Below the pieces are notes generated by a model, which saw only the letters and a program-made list of their open reading frames with translations, did no database searches and was not told the DNA's origin. From assembly GCF_019097595.1 (NCBI RefSeq), contig NC_080726.1:13550205-13614204 (forward strand): a stretch of 64,000 nt of DNA, given 5' to 3'. Within the stretch, counting starts at the first letter, position 1. Each line of letters starts with the position of its first letter. The position numbers and the translations under genes are program-made. Source of the stretch: Hemibagrus wyckioides. Taxonomy: Eukaryota > Chordata > Actinopteri > Siluriformes > Bagridae. Below, in pieces: positions 27,764 to 39,961 of the stretch.

Positions 27764-30063
27764 GCAATGAGGAGACATTAGCAGCAGACCTGGAGTGTTT
27801 TCATTAAAGGTACATTCTAGTGCTGAAAGAAGAACCTTGTCGCCCTGACTGATAAGCCAGTTTGCGTGCTAAAAATACCCCCACTTGCGGTTTGTGTTTT
27901 ATTTATTTTTTGTTTGTTGATTTTATTTCGTTTTCGTCTGAGCAGCATTGACAGAACGAGTCAGAAGCGCTAGGAAGGGAATTCCATGACACATTATTCA
28001 AGTTCAAAGTTCTCTCCGCAGCTCTTTCAGCATACGTGTCAGATTTGTTTTCTCCCGGAACAGTGCTGCGGATAAGACAGCGCCGCGTTTCTACACTTGT
28101 TCATTTCAGCTCTGCAGATGCAGTTGAATATTGTATGTTGAGCAGTGATTCAGCAACATTTCCTCTCTGTTTGTCGAGTCTTTTTCTTTCTTTCTTTTTC
28201 TGCATTCAGAAAACATTTGTATTTAGAGACAAAAAAAAAACCCTCGAGTTTGTGTTGTTTCAGGTGCCCTTTTACATACCGACCCATGCAGTGTTTATTT
28301 TACAGTGAGATCTCGATTGGAAATGTCGAGAAATTAGAAAGAAATTGAGTCTTGTTAGAATTTGAATCTATGTTCATAATCTATATTTGTAAATTTTAAT
28401 TGTTTATATATTTGTAAAATATTTATTGCAAACACCGACCCTGCTCTTCTTGGCAGGTGTCGAGCATTTTTGGATTTTTTCCCCTCAATTTTTTCTAAAA
28501 GTCAGAGCACCGATTCCCTGATATAAGGTGGTTTTTTTTGCCATCAGGAAATTCCAATTCTTCATCAAAATCTCTCCGACAGAACTTTTCCCCCCCATCA
28601 AGACTGACATTTGACGTTATTCCAGCTTGTCATTTCAGACAAGTGCCGTAATTGCCAGCTCGTTTTTTTCCCCCTTTCTCTCTCGCTCTCTCTCTCTTTT
28701 TTTTTATTGTTTTACTTTTTAATGAGAGTTTGCTTTTGATTGGACTCTCGTGTGTCATGCTGGAATAATGAGCTCGAAAAACAAAAAAAGAAACAGTTGT
28801 TAGAGGAAGCCTGCAGTTGTAAAACACTCAATTATGCTGGCGAGAAGTCTGGACACTGGCGGTGAAGTTCAAGGTCACTGCTGCGGCGCCCTGTAATTTT
28901 CTGTCTCTCCATTCCCGTCTACCTCGCTGCTTTTAGCCCTGTCTCTGTGTAACAATCTCCTTATAAAAATTTTTGTGCGTTCCCTTAATCAGTGCTTTTC
29001 CCTGGAAAACACATTAACCTTTGCAAGGTGTTTCAATGACAGTGCATCGGAATTTAAGCTGTCATTTATAGAGTTAGTTATGACAAATTGACCATAATGC
29101 TGCTGTTAGATTGATTGATGTGGAATATTAAATCTATTAGGATTTCATTGCTTTAATAGATTTAATAGACGTAATTTTTCCTGCCTGCAGGTGTAACGTG
29201 TGCTGTTTTTCAATATGGCATGTTTCCTTAATAATATACCGAGCTCTGTCCTTTACAATTAGACAATGAGACAACAAGAGCGAAGGCTTTTATTTTATTT
29301 TTTTATTTTTTATTTGTCAGCAACACGGCTCGAGTGTTAGCGCCTCCAGCTGCGTGAAGCCGTCTTGCTGATTGTCTTCCTCTCCACAAAACATTGCAAC
29401 ATGGATTCGTACGAAAGCCCATCTTCTCTTCCTCTTTGAAACATACTGTAATTAAACGATCAACAGATGATTTGGAGAATGCTCAACCGCCTGCCAACCG
29501 ATAGCGGGCAGGAGTGCCAAGCGCAGTCTCTCAAATCGCAATTCAGCAGGGAGCCTGGTGCTGTGTGTTGCTCCTCTCGGCTTGCCTCTCTCCATATGGG
29601 CTCCTCGGAAAGAGGGCAAACGACTCCCGCAAAGCCTCCTGCTCGCACAGCCGCGGCCAGGTGCGCCCGAAAAGACACGCTGAGCCAATCTTTTACTGAG
29701 ACGGCTTTATTAAAGCATCCACTCTTCCTTTGTGACTGCTGATTCGCTTCAACAGTCGGCTTTTTGTCCGCTTCGTAGAACAGCGTGTCCTGACTTATTT
29801 ATGTAACGTTAATTGCGTAACAGTTTTGTCCTGATGTTGTGTTGAAGTAAAATGACTCAGCGTGGTCCTAGAGTTCGAATTCATAACAATCCACATGACT
29901 CAATTTATGTGAAAGCGACATTAGCTAGGGTTGAAATGGGGTTTGTACCTTTTTTTTCTTAGAACTTTACCTCTATGAACAAGTTCCAAGTTTCACACAT
30001 TCTCACCATATCTGCATGGTTCTCTGGTTTCTTGCCACTTCCTAATAATATGCCGGTTTGCAG

Positions 30064-30290
30064 GAGGCACGGGGGGCTTGGTGGTTAACATGTTTACCTC
30101 GCACCTCCGGCGTTAGGGATGGATGGATGGATGGATGGATGAACGCCAGCAGGCAGATTGCCCATGCTAACTTCCCCTTATGTGTGAATCTATGTGCATT
30201 GACACACATCTGGGGTATATTCCTTTCTCTGACTCCACCGTGACCCTGGTCAGGATAAAACGGTTACTAAGAATGAACGAACGAATGAAT
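30064..30290 (+). repeat. Degenerate tRNA-derived SINE (family 2)
   Basis: The head GGGGCTTGGTGGTTAAC resembles a SINE A box. The tail has CCTGGTCAGGATAAAACGG then GAATGAACGAACGAATGAAT, as in the copy at 56731-57026. A (GGAT)n expansion sits at about 30118-30141. Confidence 0.65.
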
Positions 30291-31340
30291 TTCCTTTCTC
30301 ATAAGATCGGCTTCATTGATCTGCTTAAATGGACAATCTTCTTTGACGTATCCCTGCAACCAGCTGTATCGTGTCGGATTTCCTGACACACTGTACTGTA
30401 GCCTTCTGCAGCATTTAACATTCAGATCTATTAACATGCCTCTGATTCATTTCCTGAGATAATGGCATTACCTCAAGGGAAACACAGATTAGAAGTAAAT
30501 GACTCTCATGCTAAATATAGAATAAAGTTGTGCGCTGGTTTAAATCCCGGAGTTTGACATATACGGCACGCTGTAGTACATGCCCCACTTCTCACAACAG
30601 CAGGATTTCTGCTCAGGAAGCTGCAGCATCCCTGCACAAGCATCATGGGAAGTAAGTCTTGATGACGGCAGGCTGCTCGCTGTGGTCCTGCACTGTTTTC
30701 CTGAAGGAGATTAAAAGCCTCTCCCTCTCTTAACTTTTTCAGAAGCGTGGTGTGTTTACGGCTCGAGCAGGCTGATTGCTTTTGCAGGTGTACTTTTGCA
30801 GGTCTGTGTTCCATTTCAGCGGAGAAAGGACGAGAATAAAAGAGCAGAGGGATCTGAGGGGAGACAAATGAACATTAAAATGCCTTAAATAACTGTTGAT
30901 GCACAATGCTAATGGAAAGAGGGTGGATGTGTATTTTTCAATTGGACAGCATTATGAGAGCATGCCGGGGTCAGATTTCTGCTCTTCGCTGTGTATTTTG
31001 TAATGTAGTACTGAAGCAAATGGAGCTGAGGCTCAAAACATAGCAGCAGCATTTTTTGTTAATAAGAGCTCTGTGTAAGCACACATTATAGAAGAGGGCT
31101 TCACGAGAGAGGTTTGCATCTTTGAAGATTTACAAATTACATTTGTTTAGCAACAACATTCTGTTTTCGCTCAGTGACCACTGGAGTTTTAGGGGGTTTG
31201 GGTTTCTTTTCAAATGTACATGCTTGTTAGAAATCAGATATTTATATGTGCCAAGTGCCATTAAAGATTATGGGGGAACCTCTTGAGTTTTATTCCCTTC
31301 TCAGAACTGTCATACTATAGAGGTAATGGTTTCTGGTTAG
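30291..31340. other. Intronic single-copy sequence, no gene seen
   Basis: Mixed composition. The 102-codon minus frame at 30506-30814 shows no recognisable domain. Confidence 0.55.
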
Positions 31341-31775
<435 letters not shown>

Positions 31776-31789
31776 AAACATATAAAATC

Positions 31790-32119
31790 TAAAAAATGAG
31801 CTCTGCATTTTATTGCACATTTATTGCACACAGACACATCTGTACATACTCACAATCCTCCTACTGTTCCACTGCTGATCTACTTTCATAGACATATTTT
31901 TATTTTTTTCCCTACACTTTTTCCTTTTCTCACTGGTACAGCAAATTTAGATTTATTGTAATTTTATTGAAATTCTATTCTCAGTTTATTTTTATTCTTT
32001 ATTTGATATTTTTTTATGCCTATCGACTCGAGTTTTATGACACTGGCAGTCGAGGAAGTGCTTCACTACATCTCGTACTGTGTATGATTACGTATGTGAC
32101 AAATAAAATTTGAATTCCT
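31790..32119 (+). mobile_element. 3' end of a plus-strand LINE-like element
   Basis: AT-rich 3'-UTR-like sequence ending ACGTATGTGACAAATAAAAT, followed by TTGAATTC. This terminus is common to fish LINE copies. The 15-base core TATGTGACAAATAAA also ends the SINE at 14891-15126. No reverse transcriptase remains. Confidence 0.6.
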
Positions 32120-32696
32120 CCTGAGCGTTAGAAGCGTAGAGTCTTTACTGTAATATAATGTTAAGTGTGAAGGTTTCCACCTCTGTTAGCGCCCCGCTGT
32201 AATGCACATGTACTTGCTCTGTACTGAACTCTTTGTGATTACTCTCAGGTGTTGTTGGCTCTTTTGGCCTGGTTAACATTAACACTACACCTTGTAAGGG
32301 CATGACAATGAATCCAAATTGGCTACAACCTGCCAACAGTTTGAGCTTGTTTTGGTAATGGCTTGTTAATTAATGTGGCAAATACCTTACGGGGAAGAAT
32401 TTCTGAACATTTAAAGGCTGTTTCTCAACACAGAGCTGTTTGTGGCTGCGGCTGTGCGTGCTGTTTAGCGGATTGATGATCCAAAGCTCAGGGATTCTTC
32501 AGATGGATTTGGCCAATTAAAATGAAATTTGATACAAAGGGCTGAAGAGGGGCCGAAGGAATATGGAGCTGCTTAGACTGTGTGTGGGAGCGGATTTAGG
32601 AGAAAAACCTCAGTGATAAACGTGTAATGTACTTCTGTTTGTTTACTCGCTACTGATGTTATTTAGTAGGACACAATATGTAAACAGGTGGTACTA
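32120..32696. other. Intronic single-copy sequence, possibly conserved
   Basis: No gene. About 32340-32600 is free of repeats and contains TTAATTAATG and CCAATTAAAATG homeodomain-type sites. Function is unknown. Confidence 0.45.
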
Positions 32697-33846
32697 CTAT
32701 ACTACTACTACTGCTATTACTTCTACTGTACTCCTGCTATACTACTACTACCACTATACCAAGACCTCTACCTCTACTACTGCTATTACTTCTACTGTAC
32801 TCCTGCTATACTACTACTACCACTATACCAAGACTTCTTAAATTACTACTACTGCTATTACTTCTACTGTACTCCTGCTATACTACTACTACCACTATAC
32901 CAAGACTTCTACCTCTACTACTGCTATTACTTCTACTGTACTCCTGCTATACTACTACTACCACTATACCAAGACTTCTACCTCTACTACTGCTATTACT
33001 TCTACTGTACTCCTGCTATACTACTACTACCACTATACCAAGACTTCTACCTCTACTACTGCTATTACTTCTACTGTACTCCTGCTATACTACTACTACC
33101 ACTATACCAAGACTTCTACCTCTACTACTGCTATTACTTCTACTGTACTCCTGCTATACTACTACTACCACTATACCAAGACTTCTACCTCTACTACTGC
33201 TATTACTTCTACTGTACTCCTGCTATACTACTACTACCACTATACCAAGACTTCTACCTCTACTACTACTATTACTTCTACTGCTCCTGCTATACTACTA
33301 CTACCACTATACCAAGACTTCTACCTCTACTACTGCTATTACTTCTACTGTACTCCTGCTATACTACTACTACCACTATACCAAGACTTCTACCTCTACT
33401 ACTGCTATTACTTCTACTGTACTCCTGCTATACTACTACTACCACTATACCAAGACTTCTACCTCTACTACTGCTATTACTTCTACTGTACTCCTGCTAT
33501 ACTACTACTACCACTATACCAAGACTTCTACCTCTACTACTACTATTACTTCTACTGTACTCCTGCTATACTACTACTACCACTATACCAAGACTTCTAC
33601 CTCTACTACTGCTATTACTTCTACTGTACTCCTGCTATACTACTACTACCACTATACCAAGACTTCTACCTCTACTACTGCTATTACTTCTACTGTACTC
33701 CTGCTATACTACTACTACCACTATACCAAGACTTCTACCTCTACTACTACTATTACTTCTACTGTACTCCTGCTATACTACTACTACCACTATACCAAGA
33801 CTTCTTAAATTACTACTACTGTTACTTCTACTGTACTACTACTATA
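32697..33846. repeat. Minisatellite with a 69-bp unit
   Basis: About 16 units of 23 triplets, rich in TAC/TCT/CTA. Landmarks are TACTCCTGCTATACTACTAC, CACTATACCAAGACTTC and TACCTCTACTACTGC. Units are near-identical. Rare variants include CCTCT for CTTCT in the first unit, ACTACTATT for ACTGCTATT in a few units, and a 2-bp loss near 33283. That loss shifts the apparent 443-codon frame but does not close it, so the frame is repeat-derived. Confidence 0.95.
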
Positions 33847-33995
33847 CTATCTGTCTGTCTGTCTGTCTGTCTGTCTGTTTACTTCAACTGATACTATTTC
33901 TACTATTCTACTGTACTACTGTTATACTACTACTACTACTACTATTACTACTAGTATACTTCTGCTACACTACTACTGTACTACTACTACAGCCA
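33847..33995. repeat. (CTGT)n and degenerate TAC repeat
   Basis: CTGT units at about 33849-33877, then TTCAACTGAT (also seen beside the 31.3-kb arrays), then imperfect TAC repeats to about 33990. Confidence 0.85.
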
Positions 33996-33999
33996 TCAA

Positions 34000-34281
34000 C
34001 ATGGGGCCTGGTGGCTTAGTGGTTAGGTAAGTCAGTATAGGTGGTGTTTGAATCTCACCTCTGCCCTGTGTGCATGGGAGTTTGTGTGTTCTTGTGCTTC
34101 AGACGGTTTCGTCCTCTGGTTCAAAGACATGCGCTGTAAGAGTATTGACATCTCTAAATTGTCTAGAGTGTGTGTGAGTGTGTGTGATGGATTGGCATAC
34201 TGTCTATGGCATGCCCCCGAGTCCGCTGGGATCGACATCAGTATCTCCATGACCCTGTGTGGAAAATGGATGGATGGATAA
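34000..34281 (+). repeat. tRNA-derived SINE (family 2), nearly full length
   Basis: Begins GGGGCCTGGTGGCTTAGTGG (A-box-like) with a B-box-like TTTGAATCTCACC. The body (GTTTCGTCC, CAAAGACATGC, ATTGGCATACTG) and the (GGAT)n tail are typical of a common fish SINE. Frames of 77 and 86 codons over it are fortuitous. Confidence 0.85.
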
Positions 34282-35081
34282 TTATAACACATATTCTGAA
34301 CATAGTCTGAACAATCAGTATTTTTTACACACTCCTCTATTTGTGTGTTTGACTCTTTTCAAGTGTGTACATGTGTCTGCTCTCTGACTTGTGATCTCAG
34401 AAAGCGGATAGAGCGCCAAATATTTGATGATAATTTCATCCTCACATTCTATCAACGAGGCGTTTTTTTTTCCTCTGATGATATTCTCATTGTCACAGTG
34501 GAGAGCGGAGCAGATGAAGCCTTCGTTATTGGCTCTCTCTGTCGCCTCAATCACAGCCCTGCCGAACAGCTTCGCCATCTTGTCATTACCATCTCTTATT
34601 TATTTCTGACTCAATTACACACAACAGTTGCATCGAGAGACGGTGTAACACACACAGACACTCGTGGGGGAATAACTTTCTTTCCATACGCCGACCTGTG
34701 AACAACCCTTAAGGTTCTCATTTGCATTGATTAGGCTGCATCAGGGTGGTGTAGGGTTTTCATTATATCCCAAAAAGCACAATAGGAACATAGATTGAGG
34801 CAGAAAAGAGTTCAGAGCCGAGGATTGTGGGGAGGGAGGGCGGCCGGATGGCAGGGTATATGTGTGAGAAATATATTAATTTGCCTCTTGTCATTTTTGC
34901 TCGGGTAATTCTAATGTTGTCATGGTAATTTGGGCCTGGGAGGCTGCAGGTCACTTTCCAAACAGAGACCTTGCAGGGGGAGGCTGAATCCTTGGGAAGG
35001 GCTGATAAGGCGTCGTGTGTAGCCTTCAGCCACATGATGAATCACCCGCTTATCTGCTTCAGCCCAGAGAGACACGAGACT

Positions 35082-35124
<43 letters not shown>

Positions 35125-35615
35125 AGAGAGAGATCTGTCATTATTGGCGAATGAAGAAGAAAAAAAAACCATCCCAGCACACTGTAACAAAATCGCTTGT
35201 ACAATAACAGGCAAGTTCCCTGTGTAAGCATTCATGAATCTGTGAATGGCAGCGCTGTCATCACTCACTCCGTCTGCCGGCCGCTTAAGAAAATGCATAC
35301 ATATATTTATATATATATATATACTGTATATATAATCTCACTGATGTTTATAAACCAAATTTGTCCATGATATGATCACTAAAAATAAATGACAGAGTGA
35401 AGGTATTTTTTTCCTGAAATGTCTTTTGGCAGTTCCAGAAATAATAAAATTCTCACTCAGCCTCACTTCCACAAGCAGCTGATATTCTGTAATATTTAGC
35501 TAAATATACTGAGCTCCTTCTCTTTCCTAAATCCATAATCACCTGATGTGGATAGTAGGAAGGGGTATGATGTATTAAATGTGATGTGAGCTTACGCATG
35601 CATGCACACACACAC

Positions 35616-35620
<5 letters not shown>
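34282..35620. other. Intronic sequence with a GA tract and a candidate conserved block
   Basis: About 34345-34640 is repeat-free and open for 118 codons on the plus strand. (GA)n lies at 35079-35123 and an AT-rich tract near 35305-35330. No gene recognised. Confidence 0.5.
35079..35123. repeat. (GA)n microsatellite
   Basis: About 20 GA units with one AAGG interruption near the end. Confidence 0.93.

Positions 35621-35655
<35 letters not shown>
35621..35655. repeat. (AT)n microsatellite
   Basis: An uninterrupted AT tract that served as target for the TA-specific insertion that follows. Confidence 0.93.
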
Positions 35656-35658
<3 letters not shown>

Positions 35659-36082
35659 TATATTGCCAAAAGTATTCGCTCACCTGCCTTGACTCGCATA
35701 TGAACTTAAGTGACATCCCATTCCTAATCCATAGGGTTCAATATGACGTCGGTCCACCCTTTGCAGCTATAACAGCTTCAACTCTTCTGGGAAGGCTGTC
35801 CACAAGGTTTAGGAGTGTGTTTATGGGGATTTTTGACCATTCTTCCAGAAGCGCATTTGTGAGGTCACACACTGATGTTGGACAAGAAGGTCTGGCTCTC
35901 AGTCTCCGCTCTAATTCATCCCAAAGGTGTTCTATCGGGTTGAGGTCAGGGGTCACAAATGTTTGTAAAAACAGTCTGCATGCCTAGGTGCTTGATTTTA
36001 TACACCTGTGGCCATGGAAGTGATTGGAACACCTGATTCTGATTATTTGGATGGGTGAGCGAATACTTTTGGCAATATAGTG
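35656..36082 (-). mobile_element. 427-bp nonautonomous Tc1-derived element, copy 1
   Basis: Terminal inverted repeats of about 27 bp begin CACTATATTGCCAAAAG and are flanked by TA on both sides, the hallmark of Tc1/mariner insertion. On the minus strand, 35738-35956 encodes 72 residues resembling the C-terminus of a Tc1 transposase. These include DLNPIEHLW, whose Glu is the third acid of the DDE triad, and end in AVIAAKGGPTSY. The first two acidic residues and the DNA-binding domain are absent, so the element cannot move by itself. Copy 2 at 53471 has the same length and about eight substitutions. Confidence 0.93.
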
Positions 36083-37370
36083 TATATATATAGAGAGAGA
36101 GAGAGATACATACACATAGAAAGAGAGAGTCACATACATCACACACACATATAGAGGGAGAGACGCACACACTACACACACAGTGCACACATACCTCCCA
36201 CTACTTGTCAGCTACATAGGGGGCTTACTGCTAAACGGATGCACACCATGCTCACACAAGGTGCCTTTAGGCTAGATCACCACCTCATTCTCTCCCATCT
36301 CCACCCCTCCCTCTCTCCATCCCTACATCCTTCTCGCTCTGTGTTGTGTGTCTGCTTTTAGCCTGTGGTGCAGGCCCGGTGCTAACAGCTGATGAGGTGT
36401 CTCAGGCTGTCTGTTGTTTCTCACACGGACCGCGAGTGATCTCATTATCAGCTGCTCCAACTCTCGCTGTCCCAGAAAAATCTCCAGCCTGACTTCGGAA
36501 TCAAATATACACATGCTTCGATAAGCAGCTCTTGCCTTTAAATCTGTTATAATATAACAGTAGTTACTATAACATGTGCTGGTGAATGCTGGCTTTTGAT
36601 TGGACAGAAGATGCTGATTGTTTTCTATAACATCAGTTCTGACTGCAAGGTCTGTATTATTGGGGATTTGTTTGTCAGATGTTTGACATAAATAAATTTT
36701 TTTAAATAATAGAATTGTTTGATACGTGAAACTTTCTCTGAGGTGGGGTTTTTAAAGCATTTTTTTTTGTAAGGAGTCTCCAGTTTCATTCAAAGGAAAG
36801 CTGTTTATTTAGGTTTTCCCACACAGGAGAGTCTTTAGCACATAAGACTTTATGCTTTGCAGTTTCTTGCTACATGACAAGCTTTATTCTTTCATCTTAT
36901 TAACTCCTGAGTTTGAGCAGAGAGGCTGGTGACGGGCCGAGTGTTTATGGTCGCTATAAAATAAGTGATAAAAGAAACTTGTTTTGTGGAAGGTCCATGA
37001 TATTAAATGGAACTATTTTCTCAGAAAAATACAGTACTAAACCGAACCATTCCTTGTTTGCTGGGGTTTAGCACATATATCACTTGCCTTGAAACCTGAC
37101 TATAGTGTATATTTTCTTTAAAAAAAAAGGTATGTAATTGTCCATTAATTACATTTTAGACTTAAATGTACATTATATGTGCCTGATAAGGTACAAAATG
37201 CAACAGATGGGTCTAAAAATGTAGCCTTGAGGTGCACCATACCCCTAGTGCCAAAAAACATACAGTGGAAAAAACTACATTATTTCAGAGATTGTATAAA
37301 TGAATTAAAATGTAATTTCAGCCATTTATTAATTAATAAAAACACTGTAATTGACAATTAGCTAGCTAGC
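36083..37370. other. Intronic sequence, possible old repeat at its centre
   Basis: Short GA and CA tracts at 36090-36185. About 36540-36670 contains a 17-nt hairpin and phrases (ACTATAACAT, GCTGGTGAATGCTGG) that recur loosely at 44735-44770, so it may be an old dispersed repeat. No gene. Confidence 0.45.
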
Positions 37371-37446
37371 TAGATAGACAGACACAGACAGAGAGAGAGA
37401 GAGATAGAGAGAGAGAGCGAGAGAGGGAGGGAGAGAGACAGAGAGA
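37371..37446. repeat. GA/GACA/GATA purine repeat
   Basis: Begins as CTAG repeats (GCTAGCTAGCTAG from 37361) and becomes mixed GATA, GACA and GA units, ending at a retroelement terminus. Confidence 0.85.
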
Positions 37447-37705
37447 TACATCTTTATTGTCATTGCCAAGTACAGGTACATAGCAAAGAAATGCCATTTA
37501 GTATCTAGCAGAAGTGCAAATAGCAGAATTTGTGCAAATGAACAAGTAGATGGATATGTGAATATGTGTATCAGTAAATAAGGCTGTCAGGTACTATGTG
37601 CATATAAAAGTATGTGCAAGTTGTATTTACAACAAATAATGTGTAAAGAAAAAATATATAATTACATATTTGTGCAATATGTACATTGTATATAGAACAG
37701 AAATA
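37447..37705 (-). mobile_element. Minus-strand retroelement tail between tetranucleotide arrays
   Basis: The minus strand ends TGGCAATGACAATAAAGATG followed by TATCTCTC repeats, the same arrangement as at 23756-24050. No coding sequence. Confidence 0.55.
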
Positions 37706-37706
37706 G

Positions 37707-37797
<91 letters not shown>

Positions 37798-37866
37798 CAG
37801 AGAGACTGACAGACAGACTGACAGACAGACAGACAGACATATAGACAGACAGACAGACAGACAGAC

Positions 37867-37933
<67 letters not shown>

Positions 37934-37947
37934 CAGATAGACAGACA
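37706..37947. repeat. Compound (GACA)n/(GATA)n array
   Basis: Alternating blocks of GACA and GATA over 240 bp, with an internal imperfect GACTGACA section. Frames of 118-125 codons over it (Leu/Ser/Ile/Tyr strings) are artefacts. Confidence 0.96.
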
Positions 37948-38389
37948 TTGCTGTGGCATTAAATTAAAACACTCATCAGTCATCAGAAAGCTTCCAGGTG
38001 GTAATCATAACTCCGCTCTGTGCCTCCACTCCGTCATTTAATGTTTTCTTTTATCAGCATTCTCTGTCGTCTTTTATCCTGTACTTATTATTCTAATTGT
38101 TTTACCGCACTAAAAAGGATTCTCAGCGTAGCATCTTCCTTGACTTGTCATTTTGTTCTGAACTCTGTTAAGTCTGTGTCTGACAATTTGACAGTCTGTC
38201 TGTAGCAGTTGTAGCGCAGGATGTATCTCTTCAACCGCTAATTAGAATCGCTGTATTTCATTTCTTTAACAGTTAGCGCACCGCTTGTTCTCTGTGTGCA
38301 AGTCTGTAGGCCGGGCCCTTTTGTACATCAAGAAAATGGGGGGAGAAGGCAAACGGAAGCGTAATAGATATTCATGAACTTCCGAGTCA

Positions 38390-38401
38390 ATGCATATGCA
38401 T
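38390..38401. promoter_or_regulatory. Perfect MORE-type POU-dimer palindrome
   Basis: ATGCATATGCAT is a perfect palindrome and equals the published MORE site, on which Oct-class POU proteins bind as homodimers. A further half-site, ATGCATAAT, follows at 38412-38420. The surrounding 250 bp is non-repetitive. Occupancy is an inference. Confidence 0.5.
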
Positions 38402-38468
38402 GACTTAATGAATGCATAATTCGGTTCAAACTTGCTGCCACTGATTCAGCACAAGTCAGAGCAGCGAG

Positions 38469-38470
<2 letters not shown>

Positions 38471-38531
<61 letters not shown>
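38471..38531. repeat. (GA)n microsatellite
   Basis: About 30 uninterrupted GA units. Confidence 0.96.
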
Positions 38532-38535
<4 letters not shown>

Positions 38536-39961
38536 AGGATGAAAGATAAAACTAATGTGCAAAGGCTTTTAAACAGAAAAAAAGACTTTCAAACACTGTC
38601 AATAAAAAATACGGGGGACTTTGAGACACCTTTGTTGAGAATATTGGGCCATTTTTTGAGAGTGTAAATTCTTTTCTTTCGTCGTCAGGTCACTCTCAAC
38701 AATGCTCTACTGTATGTCTTCACACAACTTTTCGAAAGTAAAAAGTCTCTTTTCAAACTGAAGAGTTCTGTATGGCTTAGGAATCCCATTTTGATGCATT
38801 CATTCATTATAACTCATTTCTGCCTCTGTGCTTCATCTGAAAGGAAGCTCTTTTGCCTGCTCAGTCCATTTCAGAAGCATAATGGAAAACTGAGCAGAAC
38901 AGCTGAGGTACACATTTGCGCTCTCTCTCACTCTGTCTCTCTTGCTCTGTCTCTCTCTCTCTCTCTCCCCCCATCTCTCAATTCCTTTAGACCTTCAGCA
39001 TTTTCTTTGACCCAGATCTCCTCCTTACAGCCTTAAGTCAACACATTTCGAGAGAAATAAAATGATTGTTATTTTCCGAATGCTCCTCCAGTACTGTGAA
39101 AAATGATTTGCTCCTTTCCTTTCCTATATGTTCCATATGTATGCTTTTGATTGTGAATTTGAGCGGTTCTTATTCAGGTGAAAGTCATCAATTTCTTATG
39201 AATCTTCTGTCACTTTGAGCCTCTGATAGAGGAGTTGCACTGTCTGCTAAGAGCTGCCAGCTGTAATGATAGCAGATGATATAGATTGGACTCATACAGG
39301 AAATACGGTGGGGTTTTCTGCACTTAGCGTCACAGTACTTTTCATTTGTGACCCTGGGTTCTTCAGTATTGATGTAAAAACATGTCAGGAAAATCAGACA
39401 GGTATGCAAATGTTATTGCACTCGTGTTCTCTGGTCCAGCGCGAGTGACTATTTTCGTCATCGAGTTAAGTGAAATAGTTTTGATGATAACTAGACTGTT
39501 TCTTGTGTAATGAGACATTTCTTCTGTTCACCCCTAGGCTGTGTTTATACGTGGAGCAGGCAAGGGGAAAAAAGCATTAAGTCTCGGAAGCGACACATTT
39601 ATATGCCTTTAACAACTCATTTAGTGCGCTTACTTTTTTGGCTGTAATTGCTTTGGCCCAGTTCTGTCTGTCTACTTTATGGATCCTGTAAAAAGACACT
39701 CTGGGCAGATGGGTTTGGTTCGAGGTTATCGAGTGTGTTCTGCCAGAGCTCTGGTTGGATGGAAGTAGCCTGCACTCCTAACAAGCACAATAAAGAAGCC
39801 TGTGGAGCTTGCAGCGTTTAAGATCATGGAGACGGAAAGACACAACAGATAGAAGAAAGCAACTTCTATATTCAGTTGCATTTCTCATCTGTTTCTTCTT
39901 TTATTTCCATTTTTTCAAACCCCTTTAGACATTGTAATGAGAAAAGAATTGAGAACTGCAT

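Larger units (their letters stand above)
26466..30063. other. Intronic single-copy stretch with candidate conserved blocks
   Basis: Contains (GA)n near 27233-27250, (CT)n at about 27352-27410 and (CA)n at about 27692-27712. Blocks at 27420-27680, 28820-29300 and 29440-29720 are non-repetitive and look constrained, but this is only an impression without alignment. No gene recognised. Confidence 0.5.

Noticed and set aside
29452..29742. Four overlapping frames of 61-91 codons on both strands
   Set aside because: A GC-richer patch that opens several frames at once. None is protein-like enough to prefer, so a noncoding reading is likelier.
32688..34019. 443-codon frame over the 69-bp repeat
   Set aside because: It changes reading at a 2-bp unit deletion yet stays open, so the openness is a property of the repeat.
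34048..34292. 77- and 86-codon frames in opposite strands
   Set aside because: Both lie inside a tRNA-derived SINE.
35738..35956. 72-codon frame as an independent gene
   Set aside because: It is the C-terminal fragment of a Tc1 transposase inside a 427-bp nonautonomous element and is annotated there.
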